Shown: positions 48,780 to 57,150 of the stretch, in pieces
Layout: every line of letters starts with the position of its first letter
Numbering within the stretch: the first letter of the stretch is position 1
NCBI RefSeq assembly: GCF_037392515.1
Contig: NC_090290.1
Span: forward strand, 32,943,753 to 33,007,752
Source: Haliotis asinina
Taxonomy: Eukaryota; Mollusca; Gastropoda; Lepetellida; Haliotidae
Length of the DNA: 64,000 bases
Reading direction: 5' to 3'
Program-made: the position numbers and the translations under genes
The notes under the pieces: model-generated
The model's database searches: none
What the model saw: the letters and a program-made list of their open reading frames with translations, nothing else
What the model was told of the DNA's origin: nothing

Positions 48780-49100
48780 CAGTTGACTTTCAATGTCAGG
48801 TAACACTTGATTTTTGATGTCTGATAACATTCACTTTTAGTGTCTGATAGCATTCAACTTTCGCTTTTGGATAACATTTCACTTTCACTTTCCGGCTGTG
48901 TTTGTCTTTCATTGTCTGGTAAAATTGGGACTTTCACTGTCTGGTAATACTGGACTTGCACTGTTTGGTACCACTTAACTATCACTGCCTGGTAACATTT
49001 GACTTTCACCATCCAATAATATTTGACTTTCAATTTCTGATAGCATCGAAGTGTCTCAATCTAATAACAGGAAATTGCCACATTTGGTAAAAAGGGATTG
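48780..49100. repeat. degenerate ~30-bp tandem repeat
   Basis: About ten diverged units with the pattern actttcactgtctggtaaca/ttga. Strongly decayed, non-coding. Confidence 0.75.
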
Positions 49101-49228
49101 CCACTCTCTGATGGTTCCAACTTGTAAGGATCAATGCACCAGCATTACATCTGTTTAGTCAAATGCTTTGACATCTTTCCACACGAGGTCTATTTTTTCA
49201 TGTTTTCTGTTTGTTGTCTACAAACTAT

Positions 49229-49322
49229 AGAGTGAGTGAGTATGTTTTTTTACACCATATAGAATCAAACCAAGATATTCAGCATCATGAGTGAATGCTT
49301 TAACCATTAGTCAACTCTACTG
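49229..49322 (-). mobile_element. SINE A, very degenerate
   Basis: gagtgagtgagtatg, then tttacacca and, after a deletion, gaatcaaacc..gatattcagc and gaatgctttaaccattagt. Confidence 0.55.
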
Positions 49323-49675
49323 TACCTACAGCTGTAGAAGCGGAATAAATTCCAAAATAATTTACTGAGAAACAAGTCTATGTTTTGATGAACACTTAAC
49401 TGTGAAAGACTTTGTAGATGAACAGTCACTTGAAGGTGGATCTTGACGAAACAGCTGAACTGAAGAAGTTCCTATCGGGGATTGTTAAGAAATGTACAGA
49501 ACTTGCTAATACATGTACATAATTTATTGCACCCTCAAGAACACATAATGCTAACTGGCTTTCAATTTTGGTCTTTTTCCAAAATTCTGGTATGACTGAA
49601 ACTCAACACAAGAAAGGAAATGTAGCACTGATGAGGTATATATAGCCAGACTCTGTACTACTGAACAAATGAAAG

Positions 49676-49831
49676 AGTCTGGTTTTACACCGCTCTTAGC
49701 AATATTCCAGCAGTATCACAGTGGGGGACACAAGGAATGGACTTAAAGCATTATACCCATGTGGGATACTGACACCAGTCCCGCAGTGTGTAGAGTCAAC
49801 ACTTGAACCACTAGGCTACCCTACTGTCCAC
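49676..49831 (-). mobile_element. SINE A just left of the LTR element
   Basis: tctggttttacaccgctctt, agcaatattccagcagtatc, acccatgtgggatac and accactaggctaccctac. It ends about 35 bp before the 5' LTR. Confidence 0.85.
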
Positions 49832-49865
49832 TTTCCATAGTCCCTGGACACCAGCCTTGTAATAC

Positions 49866-49992
49866 TGTGATGCATCCCTAAATGGGCCCCTTTGAGTTAA
49901 TGATGTTCGCGCATGCGTAGTGTATGGTTCCGTCATTAAAAGTTATCTAAACAAGAAGCACGTTGTTGGTCATCTGTCCCGGTATTATTACA
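49866..49992 (+). repeat. 5' LTR
   Basis: Begins TGTGATGCATCCC and ends TATTATTACA (TG...CA), 127 bp, one base before the primer site. Bases 49866-49979 are identical to 57037-57150. This is very short for a gypsy LTR. No TATA box is obvious. Confidence 0.88.
49908..49919 (+). promoter_or_regulatory. NRF1-like palindrome in 5' LTR
   Basis: CGCGCATGCGTA differs slightly from the NRF1 consensus TGCGCATGCGCA. NRF1 sites act in many TATA-less animal promoters, so this may drive the element. It is repeated at 57079-57090 in the 3' LTR. Inference only. Confidence 0.4.
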
Positions 49993-49993
49993 C

Positions 49994-50006
49994 TGGTGTC
50001 AGAAGT
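49994..50006 (+). other. primer binding site, tRNA-Leu-like
   Basis: TGGTGTCAGAAGT starts one base after the LTR. It is complementary to a tRNA 3' end ACTTCTGACACCA, as in animal tRNA-Leu from memory. The match stops after 13 nt (aaaaa follows). Confidence 0.75.
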
Positions 50007-50911
50007 AAAAAGAAGATTAACATCGCCAATTAGCAAACTCACATTCGGGTTTGCTAACTTTCAAAGGGTTTGAAGTGTTTCGCCGATATTGCCTCTGCTT
50101 TGTAGGTGCACTACTGTGCGATCTACGCGAGATTTCGCTGCCGGGCGGTTCAGCTTACCACTGAAAAATCGTTTGACATTTTATGTGCTATAATCTTCGC
50201 CCCATAGTTTTTCTAAGCTTTGGCATTGAAGAGATATAGTTTTTCGTTGTGTATTGCTGGTTGTTGAGCCCGCGTAACTTCGCGCATCAACTGGCCTAGT
50301 CCTGTTTTGTCGTCTGCTAGCCGATCGTTTTGTCCACTCTCTGTGTTGTTGCCTATTGAAACATGTGTCCTTGTCTAGTTTTTTGAGTGTATTTTCTGAT
50401 GATTTTGCATAAACCTTACATGACACATAACCTTTCATTCAGATTTCTCAGATTTTCGCTTAGTATCATTAATTTCTGGCAAGGCGTCTGTGCTGTTGAA
50501 CATCTGTCATCACAGTATCCGGCCAGACGGGCGTGTTTGTTTCTGCACATCCATGCTATTGCCCATTGATTTGACAGGTTGCCTTGTCATATTGTGCCAA
50601 ACTTGCTGGTAAGGTTGTTTCTGTTTGTAATTCCATCAGCTAGGCTTATGTAATATGTTATTATGTGATAGTTGGCACGATCTAGCTGTTTTAGTTAAAG
50701 TTGACCTACTTTAGTCACAGAATTTCACTTCTGCAACTGGATGTGTTTGTTTCTGCACCTTCATTCTTAAACCTGAGGAGGCTGGATTTTGACTTAATTA
50801 CTGTGCCTCAGAAGTTCCACCGTAGTGGACACTGGGATTCACTGCGAATCCTTCAATAACTGTAAAGAGTTGTTTATGGTGTGATTCACTGCGAATCACA
50901 TGACAAGCTGA
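50007..50911 (+). other. 5' leader of the retrotransposon
   Basis: About 0.9 kb without a long ORF. It carries a repeated word (gtgtttgtttctgcac near 50531 and 50742) and two copies of a short palindrome just before ORF1. It probably includes packaging and translation signals. Confidence 0.6.
50836..50897 (+). repeat. pair of 15-nt palindromes before ORF1
   Basis: gattcactgcgaatc occurs at 50836-50850 and 50883-50897. Each can form a GATTC/GAATC stem; the second ends 14 nt before the ORF1 AUG. Confidence 0.75.
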
Positions 50912-51682
50912 ATGAGTGAGCGAGAGTTAGTGAAATTCATAGAAAGACACCCATTGAATGTGCCGGATTCGTCCTCTCCATTTATTCCAGTTCTTGTATC
51001 AGATAGTAAAGGACTGTGTTTGAAAACTGCTGGTCCACTCAAGTGTTTAAATTTGCAATTTGTATGTGTGAGAGGGGGGACAACTGCAGATCTGGTTAGA
51101 TGTCTTCGTCAAGAGTTGAGGCAAATCGTGGACACCTTTGAAAAACAACCTTATGTTTATTGGTGGACAGGAACCTGCGATATAACTGAGAAACTCCATG
51201 GTCGACTGCAAATAAGAAATTCAGAGAGAGAGACATGGCACAATTTTCGTAGAAAACTGAAGGAGGCTAGAGACATCATACTGGCCCTGGACGGAAGAAT
51301 TAAAGTCATTGGAATTCCCACGTATTCCTTTTCTGCATACTGTGCAAGTGCACATCTGAAACATCCAGAAAGTGCAAATCTTCACGAGTTGGACCTTGAA
51401 GTTCAACATCAAGTTCATGAACTAAACATATACATTGAACATTTCAATAAGAAGCTAGGACGCTCCACACTGAAATTTGATGCAGATCTCTTAAAAACAA
51501 AACCAGGAAAGAGTCGTTACAATTTTAATCTTCTTCGTGACGGCATTCATCCAGGAGAACTTTTGTCAAGAAAGTGGCTTCACAAACTACAGTTGGACAT
51601 TGTGAACGATTTATTCAGGGATAGAAGTTCTTCTGTCCTATCCATTGCTGCTGATCCTCAGGAAGTACTTGCCTTACGGTAA
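50912..51682 (+). CDS. retrotransposon ORF1: SGNH/GDSL hydrolase-like protein
   Basis: 256 residues upstream of Gag-Pol. Residues 27-34 read VLVSDSKG, fitting SGNH block I (D-S, nucleophile Ser32). A small-residue turn RGGTT (54-58) fits block II. WTGTCDIT (85-92) sits where block III has GxND, with Cys in place of Asn. LLRDGIHPG (207-215) fits block V DxxH (Asp210, His213). Spacing and length fit a compact SGNH esterase fold. SGNH/esterase domains are known in ORF1 of CR1/L2-type LINEs, but I do not recall one upstream of gag in a Ty3/gypsy element. ATG 50912 is the first codon of the open frame used. TAA is 5 nt before the ORF2 ATG and the two frames differ. The role is unknown; a lipid or membrane function, or a loss of catalysis, are both possible. 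Confidence 0.75.
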   Translation: MSERELVKFIERHPLNVPDSSSPFIPVLVSDSKGLCLKTAGPLKCLNLQFVCVRGGTTADLVRCLRQELRQIVDTFEKQPYVYWWTGTCDITEKLHGRLQIRNSERETWHNFRRKLKEARDIILALDGRIKVIGIPTYSFSAYCASAHLKHPESANLHELDLEVQHQVHELNIYIEHFNKKLGRSTLKFDADLLKTKPGKSRYNFNLLRDGIHPGELLSRKWLHKLQLDIVNDLFRDRSSSVLSIAADPQEVLALR

Positions 51683-51687
51683 CAGTC

Positions 51688-54600
51688 ATGGACATGGGAG
51701 AGCCAGGGGGAGCTGAGGGAACTCATAAAATTAAAGATTCCAAGAACCAAGAGGATGCACAAGCATCCCTACAAGGAATGTTGGAGCTTGGTCAACAGAC
51801 TGCCACATTAGTTGGGCTGATTAATGACCAGAGGCAGCAAATAAACGACCTACTTAGTATGAACAAAAGGCTGGTTTCGGAGTCGCAGAGAGACAGAGAT
51901 CGCGACAGAGATTGTTTCACTTCGACACCGTATAGGGATCCTGAAAGTGAACGTGAGAACATGATGGCATCTTATGAGGACTCAAGCCCATTCGGAGAAG
52001 ACCGGCGAAGGCAAGATTTTAGCAGGCAGGCACGGACTCTTCAAAATAACAGACACACTTTTGATAGATCCATGGGAAATTCACATGGGAACAATAGTTC
52101 CTTCTTTCAGGATACTCAACGCCCGAAAATGGCTTGCTTTGATGGAACCGATGATTGGGAAGGATTTATTTTACCATTTGAGCGAATGAGCCGTCGAAAT
52201 GGGTGGTCAGATATCGAACGTCTGGATCGACTCCATAGCTGTCTAAGGAAGTCTGCAGCAAAGTTTGCCTATACCTTACCAGAAGAAGTTTTGGAGGATT
52301 ACCATAAACTGAAAGAACAGTTGAAAGGGAGATTTGGAAGGGATGAACCACCTTCAACTTTAAGGAAGAAGTTGTCTGAACTTCGACAAAAGAATGAAAC
52401 AATTGATGAATTCGCAGAATCTGTTAGGCGTCTGGCTGCAAAAGCATTCCCCTCCGTGCCATTAGCAATGCAAGAAGAATTGGCTGCAGAGGCCTTCCTA
52501 AAAGGAATTAGCAACACACGTATTGCATTTGAGGTTATGAATAAAGAACCAAAGTCTGTCTCGGAAGCTTTAGAACTAGTAACAACCCTTGAGCACAATT
52601 ATAAAGCCACAGTAGGACGGGACTCAGAGGGAAAACAAAGTAGACGAGTGTCTTGGGACACCGCAAGCACAGGGGAGAAAGCGGTTACTACCTTAACTGA
52701 GAATAAATTCGAGGAAGTGATGAAACGAATGGAGAAAAGCATTTCAGACCTCACACTGGCTATAAAAGGAAAGATCCACGATGAGCAGATTGAAAGGGAG
52801 AAGTCAAAGGACTTAAGGTGCTACAAATGTAATCAGTCTGGACATTTCCAACGAGACTGCCACTTAAGCAGGTCACCCAGTCCTAGTCCAGCACGAAGGC
52901 GCTGGTCACCATCTCCAAACTACCGCAGGTCTAGGAGCAATAGTCCTGTCGAAAGCCCTTCAAAAATCAAAAGGCTGTCAGGCAACGGGAGTACCATGCT
53001 AGTTGATGTCACAGTGAATGGGAAAATATGCTCAGCTGTCGTGGATACTGGAGCTGATTGTACAGTGCTTTCTCAATCATTTGCAAAGAAACTCGGTCTT
53101 CAGCCAGGTAGTGAAGAAGTACAACTCTTAAATGCCCAAACAGGTAGGAGCATGACCGCTATTGGAGGTATGACCACTTTGATCAAGCTTGGATCTGAAG
53201 AGGTGGAGTGGCAGGTTTGCATTGCACCTATTAGTGACACGATGTTAATAGGAATGGATCTTCTTCGGCACCTGAATGCGATAGTTCTGACCAGAGATGG
53301 AGACTTGGTGATAAATGGGTCAAGAGTTGAAGGGAAGTCGCGGGGAGAAGGAACAGAATTTCGAGCAGCAAGAGTTAAGCTAGTAGCAAATGAAATCATC
53401 CCACCTAGATGCGAAAAAGTTGTTTTGGGAAGGATAACAGATCCTAGTCCATCAACTCTAGGTGTTCTTGATCCGAGTGATCTGCAAGATGATGTCCATG
53501 CTGGGTCAAGTCTGGTGTATATGGACAATGTGATACCAGTGCGAGTACTAAATGTAGCAGAGAAGGATGTAAAATTATCGAAGGGAACACTGCTTGGTAA
53601 GATAACTGAAGCAGAACAAATTTCATCAAGCAGCAAGCTCAGTGGAACAGTAAGAAGAGTGGAAACATCAGCACCCAAACAAAAACTGCCCCAGCATCTG
53701 GATGACCTGTTCCAGAAAGCATCAGCTGATCTGACCACAGTCGAAGCGAAGCAATTCAGAAGTCTCCTCTTGAAGCATCACGAGGTCTTTGCAAAGGACG
53801 ACATGGATCTAGGAACCTTTTCAGAGGTTAAACACACAATTGAAACAGGGTCAGCTACTCCAATACGCCAGCCTGTACGCAGGACACCAATTGGATTCCA
53901 AGAAGAAGAACGAGCGCACTTACAGCTTCTGCTGGACTCCGGTGTCGTTGAACCATCCAGGTCAGAATGGGCATCCCCTGTGGTCCTTGTGAGGAAAAAA
54001 GATGGAGGAGTAAGGTGGTGTATCGATTATAGGAAGCTGAATGACAGGACAGTCAAGGACGCGTACCCTCTGCCTAAAATCGAGGAGTGCCTGGACACAC
54101 TTGGACAAGCAACCTTATTCTCCACCTTGGATCTTCAAAGTGGGTATCACCAAATAGAACTTGCCAGTGAAGACAAGAACAAAACAGCCTTCATCACAAA
54201 GTTTGGCCTATACCAATACACTCGCATGCCTTTTGGTCTGTGTTCAGCTCCGAGCACTTTTCAGCGTGCAATGGAACTAGTTTTTCAAGGCATTCAATGG
54301 GAATATGTGTTGATATATTTGGACGACATCATTGTCATCAGTGGCAGTGTTTTAGAACACATTCAACGTCTGGATGAGGTCCTTACCAGATTGAACAGGG
54401 TTGGATTGAAGCTGAAGCCAAGAAAATGCCACCTCATGCAAACTAGAGTGTTGTTCCTCGGACACGTGATCAGCTCTTCAGGGGTTGAAACAAACCCGGA
54501 GCTTACCAAAACTATCAGATCGTGGCCGGAACCTACCCGTGAGAAAGAGCTCTCTGCATTCTTGGGCCTAACCAACTATTACAGGAAATTTATAAAAGGT

Positions 54601-57000
54601 TATGCCAACATTGCCCAGCCATTGTATAATCTCCTAAAGAAAGGGACCAAGTTCATTTGGAATAGCACAGCACAAGCTGCTTTCGAAGAACTTCGAGAAA
54701 AACTGACCAACCCTCCAGTCCTGGCATTCCCTAAGTCAGAAGGCACCTTCATCCTTGATACAGATGCATCAAATGATGCGATAGGTGCAGTGTTATCCCA
54801 GGTACAAGAAAATGAATGCAAGGTGATAGCCTATGCCAGCAGGACACTTGGAACAACACAGCGGCGATACTGTGTAACAAGACGGGAATTACTAGCGGTG
54901 GTAGCATTCATCCACTATTTCCGCCACTATCTCCTTGGACGTGAGTTTTTGTTGCGAACTGACCATGCAAGCTTGGCCTGGCTATTTCGATTCAAATCAC
55001 CAGAAGGTCAACTTGCCAGGTGGCTAGAGGAATTGAGCCAATATCAGTTCATAATAGAACATAGAAAGGGCACTAACCATTCCAATGCAGATGCACTGTC
55101 ACGCCAAAAAACATCAGTGGGTTCATGCAACTGCTACGATATTGGCACTAAACTGGTAGATTTACCATGTGGCGGATGCAATCATTGCCAGAAGAGACAC
55201 ACAGAATGGGAAAAATTTCAGGAAGATGTAGACGACATAGTCCCTTTGGCCATAAGACATGTCGAACTAAGGGAATCTAAAGACACTGAAGAAAAGACAG
55301 ATGGGTTCAATTCTCTCACAGTAGAGGAGATCAAGAAAGAACAAAAGAAGGATCCAGATCTCCAGGAAGTGTACCATTGGCTTACCACCGGTACAGTGGT
55401 GCCACAAGAAATGATGTTCAGTGAGAGTCCAGCACTGCGCAGATATTGGCTATTCCGGAATCAGCTGAAGCTCCGCGATGATATCATTTACTACCAATGG
55501 GAAGGTTCTAGTGCACATGATTGGTCACTGCGGCTGATTGTGCCAGAAACACTGAAGAAGAGAGTCCTTAGTGTGAACCATGATGCCCTTTATGCAGGCC
55601 ACCCAGGAAGCAGTAGAATGCTTGAACGGTTAAAGCTGCGATACTATTGGCATAATATGGCTGATGATGTGGAACAGTATGTTCTCAAATGTGCAACCTG
55701 CTGTGCTCAGAAGAAAAGTTGCAAGGCAGCAAGAGCCCCCCTGAAATCATACCAGGCTGGCACTCCCATGGACAGAATCCACATTGACATTCTCGGTCCT
55801 TTTCCAAAATCGGAAAGTGGCAACAAGTACATTCTGGTTCTAACTGACCAATTCTCCAAGTGGGCTGAAGCCTATGCGATTTCTGATCAAGAGGCAAAGA
55901 CAACTGCACAGAAAGTTGTGGAAGAGTTCATTTGTAGATTTGGGACACCGGGAGAAATACATACCGATCAAGGGAAAAACTTTGACAGCAAGCTGTTTCG
56001 GGAAACCTGCACTCTGCTCCAAGTTTCAAAGACCAGGACCACTCCGTACTATCCGGCTTCAAATGGGGCAGTAGAAAGACTCAATAGGACTGTACTACAA
56101 ATGATCCGCTGCTTTGTGAACACGGGTCAAACAAACTGGGATGCCTACCTACCTCTGCTGATGGCAGCATATCGTAGCACACCACATTCTTCTACTCGCA
56201 TGACGCCGAACTTAGTCATGCTTGGCCGCGAGGTGAGCACCCCTTTTGATGTCCAGTCAGGCGACTTAATAGATTTCACTAACCTGCCGGACTATGTACA
56301 GGAACTACAAGCCAAAATGAAACTTGTGCACAGCGAAACTAGGAAAAACCTCAAGAGAGCCTGTAAGAGGCAAAAGCGCCTGTTTGATTTAAGAGTCAAC
56401 AAGTCTCAATATGCCGTTGGGGATGTTGTGATGATCATTGACACAGCTAGAAAGAAAGGGAAGTCCCCTAAGTTACAACCGCAGTGGATTGGGCCCTGCC
56501 TTGTCACAAAGAGATTTGGTGATGTCTTGTTCGAAGTTCGTTGCCAGAAGAAATCGCGGGTTGTTCACCACAACAAACTGAAGCCCTGTTTGGCTGAGAC
56601 CCTTCCTACCTGGCTGACCCGATGCAGGAGAAAGCTTACTGACCAAGGTACACTGGAGGATACTGTGGTAGAGGAGTACCAGTGTCCGACAACCCCAGAA
56701 TTGAACTCAGACCAGGAGTCACTGCGACTTCCTGTGCCTGGAGTTTTAGAGAGAGCATCAAGACAGAGGCATGCAAACATCGAAAAGGAGGAGACATCCA
56801 CAGAGCCGGAACTACATCCTTTGACCATGGAGTCATCCAGCAGTGAAGATGCAGAGGATCCGACAGGCAAGTTGGAAGTCCAGTCACAGCGACTGACTTT
56901 CCCAAAGAAAACCATGACTGATCAGTTGTCAACAGCTACCTACAGAACTGATGGTCGTCCGAAACGAATCACAAAGCCACCAGTGAAATTGAACCTGTGA
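51688..57000 (+). CDS. retrotransposon ORF2: Gag-Pol polyprotein
   Basis: 1,770 residues in one frame. Gag: helical/coiled N-terminus (~28-68), capsid-like segment (~147-305, FDGTDDWEGFILPF), and one CCHC zinc knuckle (C378, C381, H386, C391). An Arg/Ser-rich linker (394-426) leads to the aspartic protease with DTG at 453-455. Reverse transcriptase spans about 735-935, with the YLDD active site at 877-880. RNase H follows, with a TDAS acid at 1026. Integrase has an HHCC finger (H1298, H1305, C1335, C1338) and catalytic D1367, D1427, E1463 (D-35-E). A GPY/F-like GPC motif is at 1602-1604, then a charged tail. All catalytic residues checked are present. Because Gag and Pol share a frame, their ratio must be set without the usual frameshift or stop. 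Confidence 0.97.
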   Translation: MDMGEPGGAEGTHKIKDSKNQEDAQASLQGMLELGQQTATLVGLINDQRQQINDLLSMNKRLVSESQRDRDRDRDCFTSTPYRDPESERENMMASYEDSSPFGEDRRRQDFSRQARTLQNNRHTFDRSMGNSHGNNSSFFQDTQRPKMACFDGTDDWEGFILPFERMSRRNGWSDIERLDRLHSCLRKSAAKFAYTLPEEVLEDYHKLKEQLKGRFGRDEPPSTLRKKLSELRQKNETIDEFAESVRRLAAKAFPSVPLAMQEELAAEAFLKGISNTRIAFEVMNKEPKSVSEALELVTTLEHNYKATVGRDSEGKQSRRVSWDTASTGEKAVTTLTENKFEEVMKRMEKSISDLTLAIKGKIHDEQIEREKSKDLRCYKCNQSGHFQRDCHLSRSPSPSPARRRWSPSPNYRRSRSNSPVESPSKIKRLSGNGSTMLVDVTVNGKICSAVVDTGADCTVLSQSFAKKLGLQPGSEEVQLLNAQTGRSMTAIGGMTTLIKLGSEEVEWQVCIAPISDTMLIGMDLLRHLNAIVLTRDGDLVINGSRVEGKSRGEGTEFRAARVKLVANEIIPPRCEKVVLGRITDPSPSTLGVLDPSDLQDDVHAGSSLVYMDNVIPVRVLNVAEKDVKLSKGTLLGKITEAEQISSSSKLSGTVRRVETSAPKQKLPQHLDDLFQKASADLTTVEAKQFRSLLLKHHEVFAKDDMDLGTFSEVKHTIETGSATPIRQPVRRTPIGFQEEERAHLQLLLDSGVVEPSRSEWASPVVLVRKKDGGVRWCIDYRKLNDRTVKDAYPLPKIEECLDTLGQATLFSTLDLQSGYHQIELASEDKNKTAFITKFGLYQYTRMPFGLCSAPSTFQRAMELVFQGIQWEYVLIYLDDIIVISGSVLEHIQRLDEVLTRLNRVGLKLKPRKCHLMQTRVLFLGHVISSSGVETNPELTKTIRSWPEPTREKELSAFLGLTNYYRKFIKGYANIAQPLYNLLKKGTKFIWNSTAQAAFEELREKLTNPPVLAFPKSEGTFILDTDASNDAIGAVLSQVQENECKVIAYASRTLGTTQRRYCVTRRELLAVVAFIHYFRHYLLGREFLLRTDHASLAWLFRFKSPEGQLARWLEELSQYQFIIEHRKGTNHSNADALSRQKTSVGSCNCYDIGTKLVDLPCGGCNHCQKRHTEWEKFQEDVDDIVPLAIRHVELRESKDTEEKTDGFNSLTVEEIKKEQKKDPDLQEVYHWLTTGTVVPQEMMFSESPALRRYWLFRNQLKLRDDIIYYQWEGSSAHDWSLRLIVPETLKKRVLSVNHDALYAGHPGSSRMLERLKLRYYWHNMADDVEQYVLKCATCCAQKKSCKAARAPLKSYQAGTPMDRIHIDILGPFPKSESGNKYILVLTDQFSKWAEAYAISDQEAKTTAQKVVEEFICRFGTPGEIHTDQGKNFDSKLFRETCTLLQVSKTRTTPYYPASNGAVERLNRTVLQMIRCFVNTGQTNWDAYLPLLMAAYRSTPHSSTRMTPNLVMLGREVSTPFDVQSGDLIDFTNLPDYVQELQAKMKLVHSETRKNLKRACKRQKRLFDLRVNKSQYAVGDVVMIIDTARKKGKSPKLQPQWIGPCLVTKRFGDVLFEVRCQKKSRVVHHNKLKPCLAETLPTWLTRCRRKLTDQGTLEDTVVEEYQCPTTPELNSDQESLRLPVPGVLERASRQRHANIEKEETSTEPELHPLTMESSSSEDAEDPTGKLEVQSQRLTFPKKTMTDQLSTATYRTDGRPKRITKPPVKLNL

Positions 57001-57016
57001 AATGACTTTCTCTTAC

Positions 57017-57036
57017 AAAAAAAAAAGGGGGGATAG
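57017..57036 (+). other. polypurine tract
   Basis: A-run, then ggggggatag, directly before the 3' LTR. This is the expected plus-strand primer for the element. Confidence 0.85.
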
Positions 57037-57150
57037 TGTGATGCATCCCTAAATGGGCCCCTTTGAGTTAATGATGTTCGCGCATGCGTAGTGTATGGTT
57101 CCGTCATTAAAAGTTATCTAAACAAGAAGCACGTTGTTGGTCATCTGTCC
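57037..57150 (+). repeat. 3' LTR, truncated at its 3' end
   Basis: Identical to 49866-49979 over 114 bp. The last 13 bp of the 5' LTR (cggtattattaca) are missing, and unrelated sequence (aacatctgttgc) follows. Confidence 0.9.

Larger units (their letters stand above)
46887..49224. other. mostly unassigned sequence
   Basis: Apart from the (ATGG)n tract and the degenerate tandem repeat listed separately, nothing recognised. Confidence 0.4.
49866..57150 (+). mobile_element. Ty3/gypsy LTR retrotransposon with extra SGNH-like ORF
   Basis: 7,285 bp: 5' LTR, primer site, ~0.9 kb leader, ORF1 (SGNH-like, 50912-51682), ORF2 (Gag-Pol, 51688-57000), polypurine tract and truncated 3' LTR. The domain order protease, RT, RNase H, integrase is that of Ty3/gypsy (Metaviridae), not Ty1/copia. 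Both ORFs are uninterrupted, and the LTRs are identical over the 114 bp present in both, which suggests a young insertion. No target duplication is visible (aatac left, aacat right), because the last 13 bp of the 3' LTR appear lost. No env-like ORF was seen. The clade was not assigned. Confidence 0.95.

Noticed and set aside
50181..50438. 85-codon minus-strand frame in the retrotransposon leader
   Set aside because: Antisense to the element, with no domain or signal.
53100..53738. 212-codon minus-strand frame
   Set aside because: Antisense shadow of the Gag-Pol ORF, covering protease-linker sequence.
49866..57150. Endogenous retrovirus with envelope gene
   Set aside because: No env-like ORF follows integrase; the Gag-Pol stop is directly followed by the polypurine tract and LTR.
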